A stretch of DNA of 64,000 bases. Origin: Laetiporus sulphureus 93-53. Its lineage: Eukaryota; Basidiomycota; Agaricomycetes; Polyporales; Laetiporaceae. The stretch is from positions 186,001 to 250,000 of the forward strand of contig NW_024468540.1 of NCBI RefSeq assembly GCF_001632365.1, given 5' to 3'. The translations under genes were made by a program, and so were the position numbers. This document shows, one piece after another, positions 35,041-47,223 of the stretch; positions within the stretch are counted from its first letter, which is position 1, and every line of letters begins with the position of its first letter. Below the pieces are notes generated by a model. The model was not told the origin of the DNA. It was given only the letters and a program-made list of their open reading frames with translations, and made no database searches.

Positions 35041-37077
35041 TCATTTGTTTCCCGATTCTTTGAGGTCGCCTCCTCCAGTCAAGTCTCCCCAGACCAACTC
35101 GACCCAATTCACGCAAGACCTGAGCCTCACTAACGATTCCCCTACGGCTTTGACGAGTACTTCATCATCGAAGCCTTTCACAGCCAACATGGGTTCCTTG
35201 ACCTTATCATTCAATAGCTGTGTTCCCTCCTCGTGCTCGAGTTCCATCATGAGCCTCGGTCTCTTTCCTGGACGTTCGCGTCCCGCCTGTAACTTCTCAG
35301 GTAGGTGCGGACCATAAGCAGCGGGCGACTCCGTTTCAAAAGGGAGAGCCAAACGAACTGCTACTGCCTGGAGGAGTCGTTTCTGCAGCAGCAGGAACAC
35401 GGGGTCGTGAGGCTGCAACGTGCGATCCACCGCTGCACGCAGCTTCGCCTCCTCCTCGGCATCCAGAGTTTCTCCCGCGCGGAGCAACTGCCGGCGCACT
35501 CGAAGGACCTCGTCGGAGAGGTTGATAATCTTCGTCTCGCCCGATCCGGACTCCTCATCGACCTCCGCCTTCAACAGCGCCCAAGTACGCTCCATAAAGC
35601 TTCCTCCAGCTGCATCGAGGCCATTCGACTGTGCCGAAGCCGTTAGTGTGGGCGTTGACGGCAAGCGCACTAAGGAACGTAGAGACGCGGCGATGACGAG
35701 CGCTTGCAGGTAATTCTGCACGTATAGCAATGCTGGACATATAAAGAAGAAAGGAGGCGGGAGCACGTTTCCGTGAGGAGGAGCTAGCTCTATCTCTGGG
35801 GGTGAATCATCTGAGATCGTTACTGTAGGGAGTGGGCACGAGACAGGAATTGTCGATCCAATCGCCTGCATCAGACAATGAACCCATCGGTGGCGGGCAC
35901 TATGGTCCGTTGGGACTCCGTCAGGTACCTCGGTCCCCTGCAACCACTCTCGCCAGAGCTGCTCCACACGTGCTGGCTTCCACAGCTGGAGAGTCAGTTC
36001 CCTTTCTCGCTCCTTCGCCTGAGTGGTAATGACAGCTCTAAGCTGCTGTTCGCCCATTGTGCCCAATACGAACTGGGACAGATCGTCCTTCATCGTCTCC
36101 GCTACCTTGAGAATCGATCGCACAGTATCCACAACCAGCCTCGCGATGTCCGTGGCCGGCGCTACGGAAGACAGATCGTCTATAGCGCGGATCAGTGCGT
36201 CAATATCGCTATCCCGGGCAGGCGCGCAGCGTTCACGCAGGCATACGAGTACCTCGCGGAGGTGCGTAACAGCGGTGCGGAGGGGAGAGGATGTCGGTGA
36301 TAGCGGCGAGGAAAGCGTGACCAGGAGGGGATGGTGGGCCGGCAGTAGGGGCTTTAGCGCAGCATACAGATCTTCATACAGCTTCTTCAGACGCGGCAGC
36401 TGGATAGCAGGCGTGGGCGTAGATAGAGACTCGTACGCCTATTCGGCAAGCTTCAAGACCCTGATGAAGAACAGGAGATTACTGCGCACCTCGTCCCAGA
36501 ACGCCTTGTGCACGAGGCTCTCAACGCGCTCCTTCAGACTCGGTAGCTCTCCTTCGTGGTGAGGCTCGATATGCGGTCGGGACATGACAGATAGGAGAGA
36601 CTTTCCAGGAGGCAGTACACTCTCCGGCTTGAGCACAAGTAAGTGAAGGAAGTAGGTGTGGTTGAGGACTTCTACGAGTTCAATAGGGAGAACAGTCGGA
36701 TTCATCAAGGATACGGGAAGTAATGGGGTGGACAGCGGCGGTGGCATCACTACGGAGATGTCCCGGCGAGGTTCATATTCTCTTTTATTCGATCCTGCTG
36801 GGGAGGACTGCTTGTTAGAAATGCTTGAAGCACGAGATCTGTCTGCCATCAATGTCTTCCGTACATCCTCCAACATTTCCTCGTTCTCTGGAGTTACTTC
36901 CCACAATCCTCCAGCAGACAACTTGCCGAAGTCATTCTGGATAATTTCCCAATTGCTAGAACGATACGCGTCCTTTCCGTTGTCGACCTGCGTTAGATGC
37001 GAGATTGCTTCCTGCAGAGATACACTATCGGGGTGGTCGCTCAGTTTCTGCTGCAACACAGAGAGTAAATGTTCCAT
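35041..37077 (-). CDS. T-complex protein 11 (TCP11/Sok1) family protein
   Basis: Large helical protein of the TCP11 family. The yeast member Sok1 suppresses loss of protein kinase A, and animal TCP11 acts in sperm cAMP signalling, so a link to PKA signalling is the family expectation. Two long exons are seen. The first (about 37077-36439) contains ISVVMPPPLSTPLLPVSLM, LPIELVEVLNHTYFLHLLVLKP and FWDEVRSNLLFFIRVLKL. The second starts with STPTPAIQLPRLKKLYEDLYAALKPLLP and runs through REVLVCLRERCAPARDSDIDAL and DTVRSILKVAETMKDDLSQFVLG to the stop at 35041. The Met at 37077 opens a charged start (MEHLLSVLQQKLSDHPDSV). An in-frame upstream Met at 37161 would add a hydrophobic stretch untypical of this soluble family, so the downstream start is preferred, with moderate certainty. 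Confidence 0.85.
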
Positions 37078-38795
37078 TTGAACAATCAGCGCAGACAGGC
37101 CGCGAAAAAGTAGAAGTAGAACAAACCCAGAGAGAGCAGGGATGGAAGTGGACAAGGCCAAGGATTAGCCCATGCTCAATGCCGATAACATCATAGGACA
37201 CGAGCGCTGCAATCTTGTCTAAGCGCCTAGGCCACAGAATTATAATCACTGCTTGAAGGATTTCAAGCGTGTGCATGCATGTTAATGACGGTAAGACTAT
37301 ATTGCACATAGTGCAGACACAATATACTCTGCTGCGAGGCTATCCTAATACTTGAAAGTGAGTTACCATGGGCTCAACCCGGTTATGGTACCCATTCATA
37401 ATGGCGACCGGAAGTACATCCGTGTCCACAGACGGCGCGAGGAATTATATCAATGACGAGCATTCATGAATCTCCAGGCGAGAAAGCCCTTCATACAGCC
37501 GCTGATCGGAGGGACACTAGTCGCGTTCGCGGAGACCGTCACCATCTTGCCATTCTGATTCCTGGGGGCAGGTCGGCATACCGACGCCATCATATGTGCC
37601 ATCCACCATTGTATTAGGTTCGAACTGCGGTCCTGTTCCGCGGAAGCAGGTTCGCTATGGATATTCAGCATCCCAGGGAGCATGCCAGCTATCTATGCGA
37701 TCAGAGGCAGCGAGATCGACATCAGAGCCCTTCGTGAAACGTTCTTACGGGGACATTGCGTGAATGGGCGGTGCTTGAACGTACGAGATTCTGTAAGCAC
37801 GTAGGCGCATGCGTACCTTCTGTGCGATGGATAGATGCAAGAGACAGTGGCATCTGATCTGAGCCTCCCTCGTCTGAGACGTAGCTTTCATTTTAACTGC
37901 TCTCACATGCCGTCGGTCCGTGCGACCAGAAATGTGTGTCTCCTTCTGAATGACATTAGTCCTCAATCCATTATATTACATTCATGACTCACCTATGGGC
38001 GGTGAATATTGTAATTGCATCGGTCTTTCCGCCACCGGGTTCCCGTTTGGGCCTCGTAAGCAGGAGACAAGAAGTACGGCATTCACAGTGGTATGAAATA
38101 TGCTGCAATGTCTGTCGGTCAGGGAATGCTGGAAGCAAATTACTAAGGTGACTTTGACTGAGGATGGGAATATCAGACCATCTGATAAGCCAGTGTCGGT
38201 GTGGCAGAGGCTACTGAGGTGCAATTGAGGCTATATTTGCACGGCTAGCTGCCGCCACAATCAGCGCCCAGCGAAGTCAATGTATGGGCACCGCAGCGTG
38301 ACTGATACTTCAGGAGGAGACTTGCACCCGACATTGTGGCTCGCAGCAGGGCGTTGAGTTTAGGGCGACCCCGAGTGATATCACAGAGATGATAGTGCCA
38401 CCCCACCCGTGGCGAAAGCCATTTGCGCTCCATGTGGCACTCAATGTGGTCTGAATGGTGTATTGCTGACTTTTCCAAACGCTGGGTACGTCCTAGTGCC
38501 CCTGGTGTTGGCTGTCTTCACACGGACCTTAAGGTACGTTCTATTGCAGTACGATAGCTTGCTTCAAGTAGCACAGGTTGGTGTTCCCCGCGTATGAAAG
38601 TTGCAAGATGACGGTTGCATAGCGCAGCCTCGGCCCTCGAGCAGGAGCATTCTAACGTCAAAGTTGAGCGTTAAGGAGCGGATTCTGTGTCCAACGAGTG
38701 ATATATGCCATTAGTTGCCTATAGAATTAATGGGTATGATTGTACTCATAAATACAGCATCAAACCTTCCCAGAGTCCTGTAGTGCTTCGTAATA
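37078..38795. other. 1.6 kb stretch without a supported gene
   Basis: Several short minus-strand frames (37450-37683, 37745-37966, 37982-38224, 38245-38478) line up on one strand and have a faintly protein-like composition, but I could not join them by splicing into a recognised family. This may be a decayed gene or simple chance. The left end holds the TCP11 promoter. Confidence 0.3.
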
Positions 38796-40740
38796 TCATG
38801 ATTGCGCTTTGCCGTGCTCCCAAGTGCCGAATTCGTCAGTGTATGCGGGCGCGCTGTCCGGCCGCGCGAGGGTGGCGTCGGAGGATGTTGATTCACGATG
38901 CCCCTCCTCGCCCTCCTCTCTATCTGGTAGCATGTGCTCCTCCTCGCCATCGCCCCCGACCTTTGGCTTGGTACTACTGACCCTGCGCCGTACCGGCAAC
39001 GGGCTTCGTGAGCGCGGGCCATCTTCCTCGTCCTCGGCTTCCTCGGCATCGCCGATCTGCCACATCATGTCGGCTTCCCCATCTCCTTCCTCGATGTCAT
39101 GAAGAGCCTCCTGTTCGTCATCTCCTTCACCATTGCCCTTCCTGCCCGTTCCTATCCGTGGCAACGCCATGGTACTCGGATTTTCTGAGTGTAACGGCTT
39201 CTTCTCAGGCTTCTTGTATGTGAGTAGCACGACACCTGAGACAAGGGTGATCATAGACACGAAGATAAGGAAGAGAGTCCATGACTGGTACGCGTCCACC
39301 TCGTTGTTGAATATCTGCAGGGAAGGAAATCAGCAACACGTGCCAAAGGATGAATAGCCTACTGACCAATGAGTCGAGGAAGCTGAGAAACACATCAACG
39401 TAGGCTCCACATGTTTAATAGGGAATGAGCGTACCCAGTGCCTGTGTAGACGCCATAGAAAACCGGCACAACCAACGTTGAATCATATACTTTGAGACCA
39501 CGGTTAAGACAGACAATTTGCGACACAGCTGTCACGGCAAGAAGAATAAAGGTAAATATGCTTGATGCTTGTCCGAACTGGTTGCCAGTATTCTCGTGAG
39601 ACACAGTGCTTGTTATCAGCTTGACCCTATACAGCGATGAGCTGTTGCCTCCTATTCTGCATGACATGGAACTTACGCAGCCTTAGCAAATACCAAACAG
39701 CCACCGGCCAAGCCGCCACCGCAGCACGCCCATCCAATACCCAGCGTCCACGCCAACCTCTTGTCATCTTGTGAGGCGGTCCATAACTCAAGCTTCTCCT
39801 TCAGCCATATCATCACAGCATCCAACGTAGCAACGACTGTTCCCATGATGCCGACAGAGGGCAGAGTTTCCCGCCGCGCGCCCATGCCGGAAAATGGCGC
39901 TGCCGTCAGGTCTCCTCTAGCGTTCAAAACCTGCTCCAATTGTGAGACGAAGAAGAAGAGCAGGATGAGCGCGAAGGCCATGAAGAAGAAGAATGCCAGC
40001 CAGTTTCCACGGGTCCACAGAAATGTGAGATGTTGTGCGTTTGTCTCTGTGCCTAAGCCACTGTTGATAGAGCCAAAGGCTACGATCCCAACTACGCCGA
40101 ATATGACAATGATAGTACCCTGTGAGATGATGAATCAACGGTCCTCTGCGATGGCAAGACAAAGAGACGAACGTAGATGTCATAGGTCGTCACTGGTGTG
40201 TCCACGAGGAACTTGGCGAATAGGAAATTGAAGATGAGCGACGTAGATCCAAGGGGAGCGACGTATTCTGCAAGAGTTCAGTCCATAACCTACACAGTAC
40301 GTCCAGCAGTATCACGAACCTGCCCGCATGTACTCGAGCGCAAGAGTACTGCCTATGAGCTGTGACAGACTGCAATGAATGACGGTTACTGGAAGGCCAG
40401 ATTAGCGAGCGGTATCTCTCACATGTACAGCAGCATGCCCAGTAACCAAAGTGGCCGTAACCAGTCCCTTCTCCGCTGAGCTTTAGGCATTGCGCTGGTG
40501 CGGACCTGTTCGAGTCTCGGTCGTAAGGTCAGTGATATGATGCCTGCTATGAGCACCCACATGATCCAGTTTCGTCAAATTGAGGCCAGCAGCGTTGAGT
40601 ATGGACGCTAGGAGAATGATGGCAAGTCCGATGATGAATGCGACCACTGGGCTGGCATGCGAAGGTGGTGGTGGCTCATTCGGAATGACTTCCTCCAGAG
40701 CAGAGGAATTAAATGAATCTAGTTCAGCAGAAGAGTTCAT
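38796..40740 (-). CDS. NIPA-type magnesium transporter
   Basis: Polytopic membrane protein of the NIPA/DUF803 family, magnesium (and other divalent cation) carriers with a drug/metabolite-transporter fold. The order is: a hydrophilic Pro-rich N-terminus, first membrane span (VVAFIIGLAIILLASILNAAGLNLTK), and the conserved LGPLGSTSLIFNFLFAKFLV (about 40200-40260). Then come TYDIYGTIIVIFGVVGIVAFGS, an inserted loop with WLAFFFFMAFALILLFFFVSQ, SIFTFILLAVTAVSQIVCLNRGLKVYDSTLVVPVFYGVYTG, and the last span SWTLFLIFVSMITLVSGVVLLTYK. The VP.FYG.YT motif is strongly family-specific. The cytosolic tail is acidic (GDGEADMMWQIGDAEEAEDEED) and likely regulatory. Start at 40740 and stop at 38796-38798. About eight short introns. 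Confidence 0.9.
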
Positions 40741-40960
40741 CTGAGCGTATTACTCTCCAGCTCGGCACTGATGATGAGCAGAGCCTGACCCGCAGAGAAC
40801 CGCTACTAAGAAACCGGTAGCGTAGACGTCGGACGCTTACCCAGCCGGCCGGATTGGGTTAATTACGCGGCAACAACTTATTTAATTATTTTAGATAGCA
40901 ACTTATATGAACCAACATGCCACTGGCATTCAGGGTTCCCTACTCTCTGCTTAACCAACC

Positions 40961-42696
40961 ATGGAGCAGCACAAAGACTACGATGAGCTGATTTCAGACA
41001 TCGATGATGATACTGATGAGAACCTGTTTCACATCGGAGACCGCCTGGATCCCCCGGAGGCTCGTCTATATTCAACGCAGCAACTGCACAGTAAGTTTTA
41101 TTGAATGTCATTATGAAGTAGCCTGATTGACTTTCGTGTAGCCTTGATTCACGAAGGAGTGATTGACCTTGCGCCACCTTACCAGCGCGGTATGTCACAC
41201 AAGTCTCCCCGAGCGCAGTATCCTAAAGGCGTTGCCGTCTCCTAAGATATTGTCTGGACCGAACCCAAGCAGATGAAACTTCTTGACTCAATCTATCGCA
41301 ATTTTTATGTTCCTCCAGTAGTGTTCGCGGTGGTAATCGAAGATGGAGAACAAGTCAGGAGATGCGTAGATGGGAAGCAAAGGTTGACATCGATTCAGAA
41401 ATTCTTTGATGGGCAGGTGAGCCACTCCTCATACTTCGCCTCGAGGCGTACACACTTCGGCTGCGAGGGTTTTCGTTATAACGATTGTTATAAGAGTATC
41501 CTTTTACCCGTTAATGTAAATCCTATAAGGCGTGGCTGTTGAAGGAAGGAGGATTTCAAAGAGAACAGGCTTTGTTCCGTCTGGTGTAAAGAAATCAGAA
41601 TGCTAACTCTCATATCACTGTTTTAAGATTCCCTGTATGTGGCTTGTCTTGGTGCAACAATCGCGATTTGTTGACGCAAACACCAGATAAGGATCCTATA
41701 ACGAAGAAAAGCTGGTGGTACACTCGTGCCGAATCTCAAAAAGGATCACGATTCGAGGTGCCAGAACAGTGGAAACGGGATTTTGCGTCGAAGCAGATAA
41801 CATGCGGTGCGTCGCTCGATCAGAATGGTTGACACAGTTACTGAGATTTCGACAGTGGAGTACAAGAACCTACCGCGAGGCTTCGAGCGCGACATCTTCC
41901 AACGAGTGCAGCTGGGAATGCCTCTCACAGCAGCTGGTGCGCCATCTGGGATGATGCTTTTCTTGTCGTTCTCGTGCTGATATCGTCGATGCAGAGAAAC
42001 TGCAAGCCATCGCGTCTCCCTGGGCAGACTGGATATCTGATCTCGACGCGCAATTTATAAGTAACGATGACGGCCTGACGACCAAGATCGACGTAGACAT
42101 GAAAAGAGGGCGAGACTTCCAGAGCCTTGCACAGCTTGTCTACTGCTGTGATAACTATCCGGAGCACTCCACTCCGACTGCACAGAAAATGGAGCAATGG
42201 GTGTCGCGTGCAGAAGCGCCCTCTCCAGCGTTCAAGACAGCGATCGGAAACGTGCTGACCAAATTCTGGTACCTGGCCGATTCACCGGACTACAACCACG
42301 CATTCAAGAACATTCACAAGAGAGTGGCACCAATTGAATTCGTCTTCATCGGTGGGTCTTATTCCGAACCTAAGCTAGCGATGGCTGAACAGGGCCATCG
42401 CAGGTGTTCTTCTTTTCGCGCTGCGCGATCTCGGGGAAAGCAAGTCCGCAGATCGTGTTCGCGCACAGGAACTGTACAACATGCGCACGCACATCCGAAA
42501 TCGCTATGCGGATGTCCGGTCGCGCAGTGACATTATCCGGGCCTTGTGGGAGTTCGTTCAAGAGCTTGTTGAACGCACCGATGCAGAGGATGTGCACAAA
42601 AAGAGCAAGAAGAAGAAGAGAAAGGATCATATGGATGTTGACGAGGATCATCACAGCTCGGCCAAACGTCCGAAGGGCAAGGCTGCACAATGGTAG
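40961..42696 (+). CDS. Fungal DUF262 (GmrSD N-terminal-like) protein
   Basis: DUF262 is a ParB-related nuclease-like domain. In bacteria it forms the GmrS half of an enzyme that cuts modified phage DNA; in fungi it occurs as a single protein of unknown role. Seen: acidic N-terminus, ARLYSTQQLH, the hallmark IDLAPPYQRDIVWTEPKQMKLLDSIYRNFYVPPVVFAV, and CVDGKQRLTSIQKFFDGQ. After that come WYTRAESQKG, KQITCVEYKNLPRGFERDIFQRVQLGMPLTAAEKLQAI, and a C-terminal helical part ending in a basic tail (HKKSKKKKRKDH) that should act as a nuclear signal. The DGKQR.TSI and R.QLG..LT motifs of the domain are intact. Between FFDGQ and WWYTR the frame is only restored by a 7-base microexon (41628-41634), giving QIPYKDPITKKSWWY. 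The first of the two flanking introns is long (41417-41627). Confidence 0.88.
41628..41634 (+). other. Seven-base microexon of the DUF262 gene
   Basis: ATTCCCT is flanked by TTTTAAG (acceptor) and GTATGT (donor). Joining 41416 to 41628-41634 to 41687 gives FFDGQ-IP-YKDPITKKSWWY. This restores both reading frame and the IP..DP.T..SWWY motif that I know from other fungal members. Confidence 0.7.
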
Positions 42697-42852
42697 CGCT
42701 CTTCGCGTAAAGTACCCTTTTGGATGCCCTTTTGCCGATAAAGAGTCCGTATGTTCGCATTCTTTTCTGAGCAACAATTTTTCAAAATCACCCGTTACCT
42801 CGCTCGTATCATACCATCTGTAAAAGTTGTGCACCACCGGAGCTGGCGCATT

Positions 42853-44255
42853 CTACCCGTTGTACTTTGCTCGCGCTGTGTACCATACACCATCCGCATC
42901 TGTCACTGCCCTAGCGAACTGAAGTAGGAGCTTGTCTCGTTCCTTCGAGTCCACCACTATGTCTGTGAGGAAGGGCGCGATCTCGTTTGCTTTCCATCGC
43001 GAGCGAGTAAGGAAGAGATCGATGAAGCGCGCTGCGGGATCGACGGGGAGTTCAGAGGAGGGGAAATATGTGAGCATCATCACGGGAACGTTCTTCAGCA
43101 TGTCCATACTCGATAGATAGTTTCCCTGTGGATGGGGATTAGTGATGTACGACGTGATGCGTGTTGAGTGATGCGTTCACCGAGAGTAGGTCGAGCGAGA
43201 TGGAGGCCTCGAACGTGTCGCCGACTGCCTTGCCCCACTTTGTCAAGAACTCGCTTCGCGAAATCGGCTCATCCTGGGCATGATAGTAAGACGGTTGTGT
43301 AGGAGCAGCTACTTGAGCACTGACTCGGAACGGTCGTAAAATTCCTAGTCCAATCTCCTTAACAACGGCCTGGACGTCCATCTTCCACTTTCCATCCTCG
43401 ATGTCTCCAAACCAAGATACAACTTGCGTGCAAACATCCTTTCGGATATCGTATTCGTATTCCAGGGCAGACGAGAGCTGTTCCAATGACGCAGCTGCAT
43501 GTGGTTGTGCCAATGATACGAGATGGGTCAGGAGAAGTTCAAGTACTGTTTTAAGGTATGATGGTGCTACGGGACGGAGATCTCCTGCACAAAGAGGTCA
43601 TCACTCAAAAATAGCTTTAGTCGTGAGGGAGCGCTTGCCCTGGAGAATCAAAACACGTCTCTTCTTGAGTCCTTCAGCCAATTCAAGGTCGCTCGTCTGA
43701 AGAGTCTCTTTAGCCTCATCGTAGGACAATTTCTGTCATTAATCTATCATTAGAAGTTGGTACAATCATTTCAAGCTCCTTACTCACCTGCCCGTTGTTA
43801 CTGTCGTAACCACTCGTCTCCGCGTCCTCCTCATCCTCCTCATCGTTCTCGTCGTACACTCGACGTTTGAGCAAACTGTCCAACTTGTGGAGTCGAGGGA
43901 CAGATGGAACAAGTTCTAAAACTTCGTTCAATTGATCGCGTATCTCCACAGTGACCTTGCCATCCTTATCCAGACCAGGAGTGGTCACGAGTACAGAGTT
44001 TGATAGAACCACGGAACGAATAGCATACGTCTTATCTGAGGTGCAGAGCACGGCATCCTCGTCTGTGTTTCCCTTTACTGACAAACTGATCTCAGTGTGG
44101 AAGACGCCAATTCGCGTTCGACGTGCTGCCTACCTGGAGCCGCCTCCATCAACACACTCCATGAGCTTATATACCTCAGAAGGTAGTTCCATGAGCTTAT
44201 ATTCTCCGAGATCTGTGGTTATCGAGGAGGAAAACCTGAGAGCACATTCAGCCAT
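42853..44255 (-). CDS. dcc1: Sister chromatid cohesion protein Dcc1
   Basis: Subunit of the Ctf18-Dcc1-Ctf8 alternative clamp loader, which acts on PCNA at replication forks and supports cohesion in the nucleus. The N-terminus is typical: MAECALRFSSSITTDLGEYK, LMELPSEVYKLME. An intron then joins it to LSVKGNTDEDAVLCTSDKTYAIRSVVLSNSVLV, the most conserved block of the family. Further along are EVLELVPSVPRLHKLDSLLKRR, an acidic linker (ENDEEDEEDAETS), EIVLRKLSYDEAKETLQT, and C-terminal winged-helix parts: YDIRKDVCTQVVSWFGDIEDGKW, ARFIDLFLTRSRWKANEIAPFLTDI and ADGVWYTARAKY. Start 44255-44253, stop 42853-42855. It is convergent with the DUF262 gene, only 156 bases apart. Confidence 0.92.
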
Positions 44256-44600
44256 GACCGGATGGGGAAGATTTCGATACACGGTGGACGTAGCGCAACT
44301 GCGTGATTAGAGTCGCGCTTGTCACAGGTCATGTGACCGCGTCTGCGTAACGCAAAGCCTTGAAGTCAATGGCAATTGAGGGCAGCTGCAACTGAAGTTG
44401 CAGTGAAATGCCGCCGAGCTTCATCGACATTCTTACCATCAAGAACTCTTGGGATTTATTGCAGTACATAGTTACTTGAAAGACATCCTCATAACCACGT
44501 ACACATAGTATCAATATTATTTACAAGACGAATGTCAACTGGGTGTCTTGGAACGCTCGCAAGCTTGCACAACATGACATACTGCAATACCGAAAGTTAA
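44256..44600. other. Upstream region of dcc1
   Basis: 345 bases between the dcc1 ATG and the stop of the first ectodomain paralogue. No gene-like frame. Confidence 0.4.
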
Positions 44601-46034
44601 CTAATACGTGGCAAAGACAAGACCATCTGACTGGGCCACCAAGCGATCGGGTCCATCCATATTTTCTTCCGATCCAATCGCAAATCGGAGGCCTGCGGTG
44701 ATGTTCACAGTGCCGTTGATCTTCACGTCCCCATATATCAATAGTAGGGGCCCGTGAGAACGGTGGGTGCTGTGAATTGCGCGACGCGAATGGCTCGTGT
44801 CATTCATATAGAAGAAGGTGGAGCTCTTTTCTGTGCCGGACGAGGTATTCAGTTTGGCGGGAGCAGGCGGGTCCTCGTAGGATGCTGCGGGATAGACGTG
44901 CAAGAACATCGTCATATTCCCTTCCTCTGTACCGAGCTTCGTCTCGTTGAGAATAGCTATATCTCCTACTAGCCATCCAAGGGCCATGTCGATATCCATG
45001 ACATCAGCATGTACGCCCTTGTGTGGAAGAACCAGATTCCGCTCGTCTGTCGTGTTGATGTTCACAGACAGCGCGCCCATCGTAAAGTTCGATTCCTCGT
45101 CGAATTTGAGCTGCATGGCCCCGCCCCCTCGAACCCGAATATCGAGGGAAGAGACGTTCGAAGGGATGTACGCGGTCATGTCGTAGCGCATGCACGAGCC
45201 GGTCGAGTTGTCAAACACTGGTGTCCTCAGCAGCATCCGGCTCCGTGTGGCTAGATCTTCAATGCTATCAGAAAGACTGGGATCGTTGAAGGTGACGAGA
45301 TCGAGGAGAGACAGGTCGTTGGAGCGGAGTGTCGCCTCGTATTTGATTTCGGTGGAGTCAGGAACAGCATTTGCAATCGTGAGGGTACCGACAGCACTGC
45401 CTTCGATATCGATGAGATGGCCAAAGACGCCTTCCGTCTGGATTGTGAACGTCGTCTGCGAGTCTTTGTAGACGCGCGACACGTTGGAGCAGCCCAGAGC
45501 GGTACTGTACTCCGGCATGCCCTCTGGTACGGTATTGGGGGCACGCTGCATAAGACAGAGATCATCGTTCATAAGACGTCAAGACCACTGCATTAGACCG
45601 CTTACCGTCATATACCACCGAGCGGCTTTGTACGACGCTTTCGAAACCCATAACGCGGCCTTGAAGCAGATCATAGCGATGTAAAACAGAACTTTGAAAG
45701 GTTCTAGACCAGACTTCGCGAATAGAATGACGGCGCCGAGCAGACAAACGACCCCAAAGACTTTCATCAAGAATCCACATCTGCACCACAAATATATCTA
45801 CCAGCATGATGCAGTACATGATCGAACTCACCTTCTCCCGCAACAACCGCCGGACGTGTTCTTTCTTCTTGGCCTGACAATAACATCTTCCATGTCCTCG
45901 ACCACAACCTCAGCGTATGTCGCACCCGGTTCCTTTTCTGTCGTAGCATCAATCGCTCAGCAACCGTATTTATGCTTTGATTGCCAGCGAGACTCACCTT
46001 GGCTCCATGATTCTCTCAATCTCAAGGACGACAT
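44601..46034 (-). CDS. Tandem membrane-anchored ectodomain protein, copy 1
   Basis: First of three related genes on the same strand. Four exons give: a short basic start (MSSLRLRESWSQ), a cytosolic stretch with acidic and basic patches, a cysteine cluster (SGGCCGRRCGF) suited to palmitoylation, hydrophobic segments (VFGVVCLLGAVILFA and VLFYIAMICFKAALWV), and a 320-residue domain ending at 44601. The large domain is beta-rich by composition, has repeated motifs of the form GTLTIA, LRSNDLSLLDLVTF, MRYDMTAYIPSNVSSLDIRV and LVGDIAIL, and carries about ten N-glycosylation sequons (NVS, NFT, NMT, NGT, NIT). It should therefore lie in the lumen or outside. Two cysteines (LGC and SCMRYD) are shared with the other copies and may pair. 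The repeated strand pattern resembles adhesin-like DUF4097 beta folds, but I do not assign a family. Exon-intron structure is shared with copies 2 and 3. Confidence 0.8.
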
Positions 46035-47223
46035 GGTACTATGTGATTATCAAGCAAGCAAAGATAGCCAACCGCCAGATCGCGTTCACTAGGAAGTTTG
46101 AAGCAGAGGGAGTCCGTGATGGTAGTAGTATGCTGGAGAAGCAGTGTCCTTTGATAGCGAGGTCTTAATATCAGCACGCTGAGCATTTCGCACGATGGTA
46201 GACTGAGTCATGGTCGGCTCCGCCGTCGCTTGCATGTCTCCCGACCAGCCTCACCCCATCGATCTGTCGGTAATAACTGATTCCATCACGGCATCAGATG
46301 TAGCACTGCCCGCCAATTTACTTTGTCTGACAACGGATTGGATCCGAAAGAGACCGGTCGCATGACTAGTGTGTGAGAAAATGTGCTTCCCAAAGCGGTG
46401 TAATGAACGCGATGGGCGGATGTACGAGGAAATAAGACGAACGGACTTACTGGGCTCCTTGCGGCCCAGGTGATTCGGACGCGGTCACATGACCTCGTGT
46501 AAAGCAAAGGCGGAACGACTCGCGTCCGAGTCACCGAACGGTCGTCGTTGAACCTTTTCAACGTGGAACTGCGCATGAAACCAGGCTAACTATTGGATAA
46601 GGAAATAAAAGGGAGTAACACGCGCTGGTAGCCATGTTTAACATTTTCGCTCTCGTCGCAGTCTGCTAGCGTAAGACTAATTTCCACGCCCGGCAGTTTC
46701 TCGAGGCGCTACATGAGCGTCACGCTAGCATAAGATTTCGTTTCATCAAGGTCGTACGCCAGCCGTTGCCATCAACAACAGAGTTACATCATTGACTATG
46801 ATATTCGTAAAGATATCCTCAACGGCTTCACCGCCTCTCACTGCCCAGAGTTGACGTGAGGCCGTAGTGGAGCGGCAACTTGAAACCGTTCTTGACAAAA
46901 CCACAGAGCTGTGAGTGCATAGGATGGCAACTGAGTGTTATATTTGATTTTTACTATAGGCAGTGCTCGATATCAACAACAGTAGCTCCCTGAGCCGATG
47001 TCAAAATGCGGCGCCGCGTTACAGCGACCACAATATTTTGATTGTGGCGAAGATCATAATGATCATTGACAGTGCTGCTCATAAATCAAATATATACATA
47101 GCATTCTCGCTCAATCGTCTCCCCATCTTCCTTCCAAGTTTGCAACCTTTCATCCATTGCACGAGTTTCCTTCATATTGAACGTGATCTGCATAGCTGCT
47201 GTGATATTTACGAACACGCACGT
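46035..47223. other. Spacer between ectodomain copies 1 and 2
   Basis: About 1.2 kb with only short frames. It should hold the promoter of copy 1. No recognisable remnant of a fourth copy was seen. Confidence 0.4.
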
